From: Magnolia sinica
Taxonomy: Eukaryota; Streptophyta; Magnoliopsida; Magnoliales; Magnoliaceae
Assembly (NCBI RefSeq): GCF_029962835.1
Contig: NC_080574.1
Coordinates: 28,370,001 to 28,434,000 of the forward strand
DNA: 64,000 nt
Reading direction: 5' to 3'
This document shows positions 59,003 through 64,000 of this stretch, piece by piece. The notes under the pieces are model-generated. The model had not been told where the DNA came from. It did no database searches and saw only the letters and a list, made by a program, of their open reading frames with translations. How positions within the stretch are numbered: position 1 is the stretch's first letter; each line of letters begins with the position of its first letter. Position numbers and translations under genes: made by a program.

Positions 59003-59750
59003 TGATGCATTGGCCGGAACTGGAACTTATTATTGAAGTTGAATAAGTGCGGGGTAGGGAGGGATTGAAGATACAATTCTAATCAGATGGGCTACCGTGA
59101 AGATGTGCTGCCCCCAAAATTCGGGTCAATCCACTCATAAGATGGTTTAGGAAATCGATGACCACCAGTCAATATCAACCTGCATGTGTTGCCCACCCAA
59201 TGTATTTTCACTTGAAACAATAGAACTTGTGTGCTCTGGCTAATCAAGTTGTTGGTGTTGCTGCTGGGATGAAATGTAAATTTATAGATAGAATAGCATG
59301 ATAGTGAATTGCAATGTTCAATATTTTTACTGTCTGGCTTCCAGTGGAGAAAGTATATGATCCACTGTCTTCCAGATGATATGTGATAGTAGAAGCCTTG
59401 AGTTTTCAGCTTGTGCAAGTGGACCCATGCTCAGTTATCTAGGCTGTATATCTGATGGGCCCCACTGATTGGACCATGCCCCAAAAAAAGAGTCCGATTG
59501 GACAAAATTCAGCAGAGGTACACATTCAACTGATAAAGAGTCAAAGATTGGATGGCTTGTTCCCTCCAGACCGAGGTTATGAGGCATGCCTCATCTATGG
59601 TGGGGCTCTTAGGTCAATGGTCAGGGTCACTCAACGTCGTACCTACTTATAACAATCCTTGTTTTGTGGAAAGAACTCAGCACTGCAGTATTACATTACA
59701 TGGTATTTTCAGTGAGCAAGGGGGCTTGAATCTGCCATCTCTTGACTAGA

Positions 59751-59828
59751 GTTCTATGATACAAAGAAGATTAGCATTGCCCCTGCGGAAGGATGATACG
59801 CACAAATCGAGAAATGTTTCAAATTCTT
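59751..59828 (+). pseudogene. U6 snRNA pseudogene 2
   Basis: GATACAAAGAAGATTAGCAT, TGCCCCTGCGGAAGGATGAT and ACGCACAAATCGAGAAATG match U6 from the ACAGAGA region to the 3' end, with a terminal AAATTCTTTT. The ACAGAGA box has become ACAAAGA and the 5' third is missing or unrecognisable. It sits in unit C at the place equivalent to U6 pseudogene 1 in unit A. Confidence 0.9.
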
Positions 59829-60175
59829 TTGACCAGTTTTTCTCAATTGATAACATCTTGCAGGTCACCATATCCTCACTGTTCACAACCAGGTCCTAAT
59901 AGTGGGCCACATCATAGTGATCACCTGCAGTACACTCATCACTACTAACCCAGCAAGCTGCTGCAAAACGGATCTGAACCATTCTTGTTCTCACTACAAA
60001 CGGATAGAAGCTATGGTCTTAATCATGTGGTGGGTTCAGATCATCTCCAGATCTTGAGGGTGCAATGTAGGGGGTTCAGTCAAGGTGGCGACCCATTTAA
60101 AAATCTGGTGAGAACATTGGATCCAGATCTAACCCACTAAAATTTAGGTCGGATCTCTGTCAGAACATTGGAGAA

Positions 60176-60290
60176 ACGGCTTGGAAATATCACATCTGGA
60201 GAGGCTTCTAGAGAGCAAGACATATTCAAGACTCGACCGATTGCATGTTTGTTGCACAGCTCTAATCATTGCCTGGACCTGGAACTTGTT
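60176..60290 (+). pseudogene. Fragment of SDE3-like exon 3, 3' end
   Basis: TCTGGAGAGGCTTCTAGAGAG, CATATTCAAGACTCGACCGA and TCATTGCCTGGACCTGGAACTT match 58930-59030 of the gene (SYLERLLQSEPYSS...). The frame is broken. Confidence 0.8.
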
Positions 60291-61353
60291 ATTGAAATTA
60301 CATCAGTGTTAACGAAATCTGCGTAGGGAGGGATTGAAGAAACTATTCTAATCAGATAGGGCCTCTGCGGAGATGTGCTGGCCCTAAAATTCAGGTAAAT
60401 CCACTCATCAGATGGGTCACTCATGTATGAGAAAACAAAAAAGACGGTTAGGAAAAAGATGACAGTGAAGTGGGCCCATGCTCACTTTTCTAGCCCAGAT
60501 TGGACCATACCAAAAAAGGAGTACCCAGATTGGATGAGTGAGGTTTTCAAATGCTTGAAATCCATGTTACTAAGGTGCGAGAAAAGGTTCAGATTAGGTG
60601 CATTTTCACTTAATTTATATAAATTCATTGGAAGCCTAACCTGTCAGTAATTGAAGTTTAGTAAGCTGATGAGGGAGTTGGGTCTAATATGCAGCTGAAC
60701 CTAAGCAGTCCAAAATAGTTGATAGAATGTTGAGGAAATATTTGATCCCCGACCCAAAGTTAATGCAGTGTAATCAGGTTTTCAGTTTGTACAAGTGGGG
60801 CCATAGTTCACTGATCCAGATCATCGGTCTGTTGTGCTGTGGATGGTGCACCATGGATGCACCAAACTAAAAAAATCTTCCAAGATTGAGAGATCCTACC
60901 CACCAATCTGTAGCCTTTTTCAGCGAATGTGGATTGTTGTGGGTTGTTTCAATGTTTGTTTTTCTATTTTAAGGGCACAAACTGAAAGCTTAGGATGTTT
61001 GATCAAGAAGACTTTGGGGCATAATCCTTCCATGGCAGTGCACAAAGATAAATGATGCAGACACTTTACTGTTTAGACTCATTAGTATGAGCTGAAGAGG
61101 AGCTTATGTATATTATCATCAAGACAAGGATCAAATAGTTCCTCTTGAATACATATAACTGATGGATATCTTAATCACTCGAGCTGAACTTTAGCTGCTA
61201 AAAACAGTAGGAAGTGGGTGTGGGAGTGGATGCAGAAACTAGTAGTAAATAACCATTTTCAAGCCCAAAGTTTCTAGGAATTGTGAGATTATGAAGCAAG
61301 AAAAAATGGTAGAAGATTTTTTGCAACTATAGGGTAAGCTACAACACAACAGG

Positions 61354-61444
<91 letters not shown>

Positions 61445-61560
61445 TGGCAATGAACATGACATGTAGATAGGATGAAATTTCTGTTTTTGAACTAGAATGA
61501 CATGCTTTTTTTTTTGGGGGGGGGGGGGGTGATGATAGAATATGAAATATGATAGTCCTA
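60291..61560. repeat. Segmental duplicate D
   Basis: 60291-60420 matches 59020-59150, while 60530-61560 matches 52900-53840. It therefore joins pieces that lie 5-6 kb apart in the other copies. Confidence 0.8.
61358..61441. repeat. (AT)n microsatellite
   Basis: About 42 uninterrupted AT units inside segmental duplicate D; the matching place in duplicate B (near 53730) has none. Confidence 0.97.
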
Positions 61561-61565
61561 ATTAG

Positions 61566-61826
61566 GTTGAGGGCCAACCCAAGCCCAACTCAACTTCAAG
61601 AGGACCCAACCCCAACCCCAACTTGACCCGAGGTGCCTGACCCAAAGTCCTCTATGGCTGACCAACCCAACCCCATCCAAATGCATGTGATTATTCCCAA
61701 ATTGATCCAAATAGACATGATAATTTCCAACATAACCCAAATTTGCTCAACCCGAACCCAACTCAAATGCAAATCAGCTTGGCATTTTCCAACCCGAACC
61801 AGACCCAATGACCTTGACAACCCAAA
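61566..61826. repeat. hAT-like MITE fragment (AACCC-rich)
   Basis: Matches 57546-57715 (CCCAAATTTGCTCAACC, GGCATTTTC, CCAGACCCAATGACCTTGAC). It is cut off at 61826 by the truncated LTR. Confidence 0.6.
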
Positions 61827-62947
61827 TGGTCGAGCTGTCGGCCTACGCTGGGGTAACGAGCCTCCCCGTAGTGTCCAGTGAGCAACACAGCCTTGTGAGC
61901 CGAATACGGTGGTATGAGACACTGTATTCGAGCTGTCGGCCTACACTGATAAGGTGACGAGCCCTTTGTAGTGACCTCGAGTGTACTCTAAGACTGCGTA
62001 GAGGCAACGAGTCCTTACGTAGTAAAAAGAGTACACTAGGCCTGCACTGATAAGGTGACGAGCCCTTTGCAGTGACCTAGAACCGTATCTTCGTATGAGA
62101 TTTACTAGGACTGACGACCCTAGAATGGATCATCGTTTGGAAATTGATACGAGGGAGGTACCTTAGCTTCTCAATCCTGCTGTATGAAAAGGACTAATAA
62201 GAACTTGGTAATCATGCTCATGCACCACATTGCATGTGCCGTTTGGCGATGTGTAGAGAGCACGAGAAAGTGACTGACATGCGCGACCATTAGATGAAGA
62301 TCACTGAGGGAGTGCAGGCGAGGGCATGCATCATTTTTTCATACCATCTTGCATTAATCGGAGTACTTAAAGATGTTCGGTTGTCTTGCTTTATCATTAT
62401 TGCTTGACTAAATTGATAACATGTTAACCTTTGCTTTATTGTTCCCCTGAGTTGATCACTCACTCCCACGTTACGGGACGGTGTTTTAAACACCAACCAA
62501 ACCCTGTTGTAGGTTCATATGATGGCGTAGCCTGCGAGGCGGAGCCGGACTTTGAGGATGATGAGGAGGCATTTTCATATATGCAGTATTCAGGCGGGTT
62601 CTCGTAGACCGTTCTGAATCGACGGGGCTTCAGGGTTACACTTGTAGTGGACTGTTACATTTTTGATATTTTGTATTTTGAAACAATACATGTAATTATT
62701 GACCTGGCAATGCATACATACTTTGGGGACCTATACTAGTTTATCAAGTTATACATATTTGTTTTAGTCTTCCACTTGTATATTACAATTGTCTCTGGAT
62801 TATGTTTTACTGATTTGGCTTAATCTTATTCATGTTTTATGCACTAATACAGAAAACATTTCATCATCATTAAACATGTTGCATAAGTGATGCGTTGGAA
62901 CTCGGGAGTTGGACTTCTACTCGACTCCCGATTTTCAGAGTGTTACA
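61827..62947 (+). mobile_element. Third copy of the 3.16-kb LTR, 5'-truncated
   Basis: It starts inside the GACGAGCC tandem block (GGTCGAGCTGTCGGCCTACG) and runs to the normal end GAGTGTTACA. The U3 promoter part is missing. The junction at 61827 is not an LTR terminus, so truncation was by deletion or rearrangement. Confidence 0.88.
62521..62607 (+). CDS. Conserved acidic 28-codon frame in LTR copy 3
   Basis: Reads DGVACEAEPDFEDDEEAFSY and on to a TAG at the same distance as in copies 1 and 2. The preceding acceptor-like sequence is less clear (GTTGTAGGTTCATAT). Confidence 0.22.
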   Translation, partial: DGVACEAEPDFEDDEEAFSYMQYSGGFS

Positions 62948-63660
62948 CTTCCATTTACTTTACGGTCAATTCAATGCATTTTTCGGTCAATTCCCTTCAC
63001 TTCACTGTCAATTCCATGCATTTCACGGTCAATTCCCTTCCCTTCACTTCACGGTCAATTCCATGCATTTCACGGTTAATTCTCTTCACTTCACGGTCAT
63101 TTCCATGCATTTCACGGTCAATTCCCTTTACTTCACGGTCATTTCCATTCATTTCACGGTCAATTCGCTTCACTTCACAGTCAATTCCATCCATTTTACA
63201 AGATCAACTGGGTTTAGATGGGGTTGACCCCGTTCGGCTGAAAGCTGTTTGGGCTCCAGATCTTCTTTATACCGGGACCCATTAAAGGCAATTGGTGTGA
63301 GGTTAATTGATCGTGAAGTGAAGGGAATTGACTGTGAAATGCATGGAATTGACCGTGAAGTGAGAAGGGAATAGACCGTGAAATGAATTGAATTGACCGT
63401 GAAGTGAAAGGGAATCGTCAGAATTGACTGTGAAATGCATGAAATTGCCTGTGAAATGAAGGGAATTGACCGTGAAATGCATAGAATTGACCGTGAAGTG
63501 AAGGGAATTGACCGTGAAATGCATGGAATTGACTGTGATATGAATAAGAATCGATGGGATTGACTTTGAAATGCATGTAATTGATTGCGAAGTAAATAAA
63601 ATGAATGAAATTGACTGCGAATTGATTGACATTGGCCGTGAAGTGAATGAAATGAATTTT
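62948..63660. repeat. Inverted pair of 21-bp minisatellite arrays
   Basis: 62948-63196 is an array of alternating TTCACGGTCAATTCCATGCA and TTCACGGTCAATTCCCTTCA units. 63301-63660 is the same array in reverse complement (GACCGTGAAATGCATGGAAT). A 104-bp unique spacer lies between. Because the unit is 21 bp, open frames (HFTVNSMHFTVNSLHFTVNS) appear in several frames on both strands; these are repeat artefacts. Confidence 0.92.
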
Positions 63661-63914
63661 CAACCATTGACCTAATGGAATCTTGGAAAATAACCAGGTT
63701 GGTTGGCTAAAGTAGCTTCTCTTACCCCAAAATCATATATGGTATGTCAAGTAACTAATTTTGATTTAGAAGATATTTTTGTTAAATGAATAAAGAAAGA
63801 AATGATAAAAGGAGGGAATTTTTTTTCATATACATATTTATATAAATATGTATTAGAGAAAAATGTAGGTAAAATAAAGTTCTCATGTTTAAAATAATAA
63901 TAATAAAAAAAGTT
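63661..63914. other. AT-rich sequence, nothing recognised
   Basis: No coding or repeat signature beyond short AAT runs. Confidence 0.4.
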
Positions 63915-63917
63915 GTA

Positions 63918-63967
63918 TAGACTGCCGTGGCACCACCGGCGGTACGGTGTTACCGCCGCGGCAGTTC
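63918..63967. repeat. GC-rich palindrome, CACTA-like subterminal sequence
   Basis: ACTGCCGTGGCACCACCGG ... ACCGCCGCGGCAGT can fold back on itself over about 45 bp. The ACTGCCG/ACCGCCG words resemble the subterminal motifs of the element at 4228-4366. The sequence runs to the window edge. Confidence 0.4.
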
Positions 63968-64000
63968 GTATACTTTTTTCAATGGCTGCGTTTATGGCTA

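Larger units (their letters stand above)
57716..60050. repeat. Segmental unit C (exon 3 plus U6 neighbourhood)
   Basis: This is the fullest version of the block also present, deleted, at 36350-37790. It contains SDE3-like exon 3, the AATTCTAATCAGATGGG segment, a U6-like sequence and a GGGCCACATCATAGTGATCAC segment. Confidence 0.8.

Noticed and set aside
61827-62947. Third solo LTR
   Set aside because: Lacks the 5' terminus and promoter and has no target duplication, so it is a truncated LTR fragment.
62948-63660. CRISPR-like regular repeats
   Set aside because: Units are contiguous with no unique spacers and the genome is a plant's; it is a minisatellite.
62887-63667. Several overlapping frames of 65-165 codons with FTVNSMH repeats
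   Set aside because: Produced by a 21-bp minisatellite in an inverted arrangement, hence open in several frames on both strands.

Overview
The window is nuclear DNA from a plant, and almost all of it is transposable-element debris. The evidence is plant-type Ty1/copia and Ty3/gypsy-like LTRs, RTE- and L1-type LINE tails, tRNA-derived SINEs, hAT, Harbinger and CACTA-type short elements, and one spliced gene related to the RNA-silencing helicase SDE3/MOV10. The repeat that dominates the window is a palindromic family containing the phrase CACACCGTCCATCCATTTT. My impression is that such repeats are common in magnoliid trees, but I cannot test this and the lineage call is weak.

Layout. 1-2.65 kb: decayed copia pol with its 3' LTR. 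2.8-7.6 kb: small foldback, CACTA-like and hAT-like elements and one orphan LRR exon. 7.6-11.7 kb: a 3.17-kb solo LTR inside a short hAT-like element, then a head-to-head SINE pair. 11.75-25.5 kb: many copies of the palindromic family. Within it, 14.55-21.33 kb is a chain of three terminal-inverted-repeat (TIR) elements, each bounded by dinucleotide microsatellites; the middle one carries a second copy of the 3.16-kb solo LTR. 25.5-29.5 kb: a 4.0-kb solo LTR. 31.2-36.0 kb: a hAT-like element and a 1.65-kb tandem duplication holding a LINE tail and a hAT-like element. 36.0-37.9 kb: a duplicated segment with a deleted SDE3-like exon and a U6 snRNA pseudogene. 39.4-43.4 kb: more palindromic elements.

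43.4-59.0 kb holds the only convincing gene. An SDE3-like helicase is read on the + strand in three exons (44358-45158, 48782-49030, 58082-59002). All junctions are in phase 0 and give 656 residues. Intron 1 (3.6 kb) contains a copia LTR+gag, a Harbinger-like element, an L1 tail and a duplicated splice acceptor. Intron 2 (9 kb) contains an RTE LINE split by an LTR, a hAT-like element, a 2-kb solo LTR and segmental duplications. The fold is recognisable, but the P-loop, DEAG box and motif III are all replaced, and no second RecA domain is seen. It is therefore either a non-catalytic relative, a gene whose last exons lie beyond the window, or a pseudogene.

59.0-64.0 kb: a second U6 pseudogene, another broken exon-3 fragment, a long (TA)n, a third 5'-truncated LTR of the 3.16-kb family, a 21-bp minisatellite arranged as a giant inverted repeat, and a CACTA-like GC-rich palindrome at the edge.

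There is no operon-like cooperation among genes. What links the parts is mobile-element activity: nested insertions with readable target-site duplications, solo LTRs left by recombination, and repeated duplication of the SDE3-like/U6 neighbourhood.
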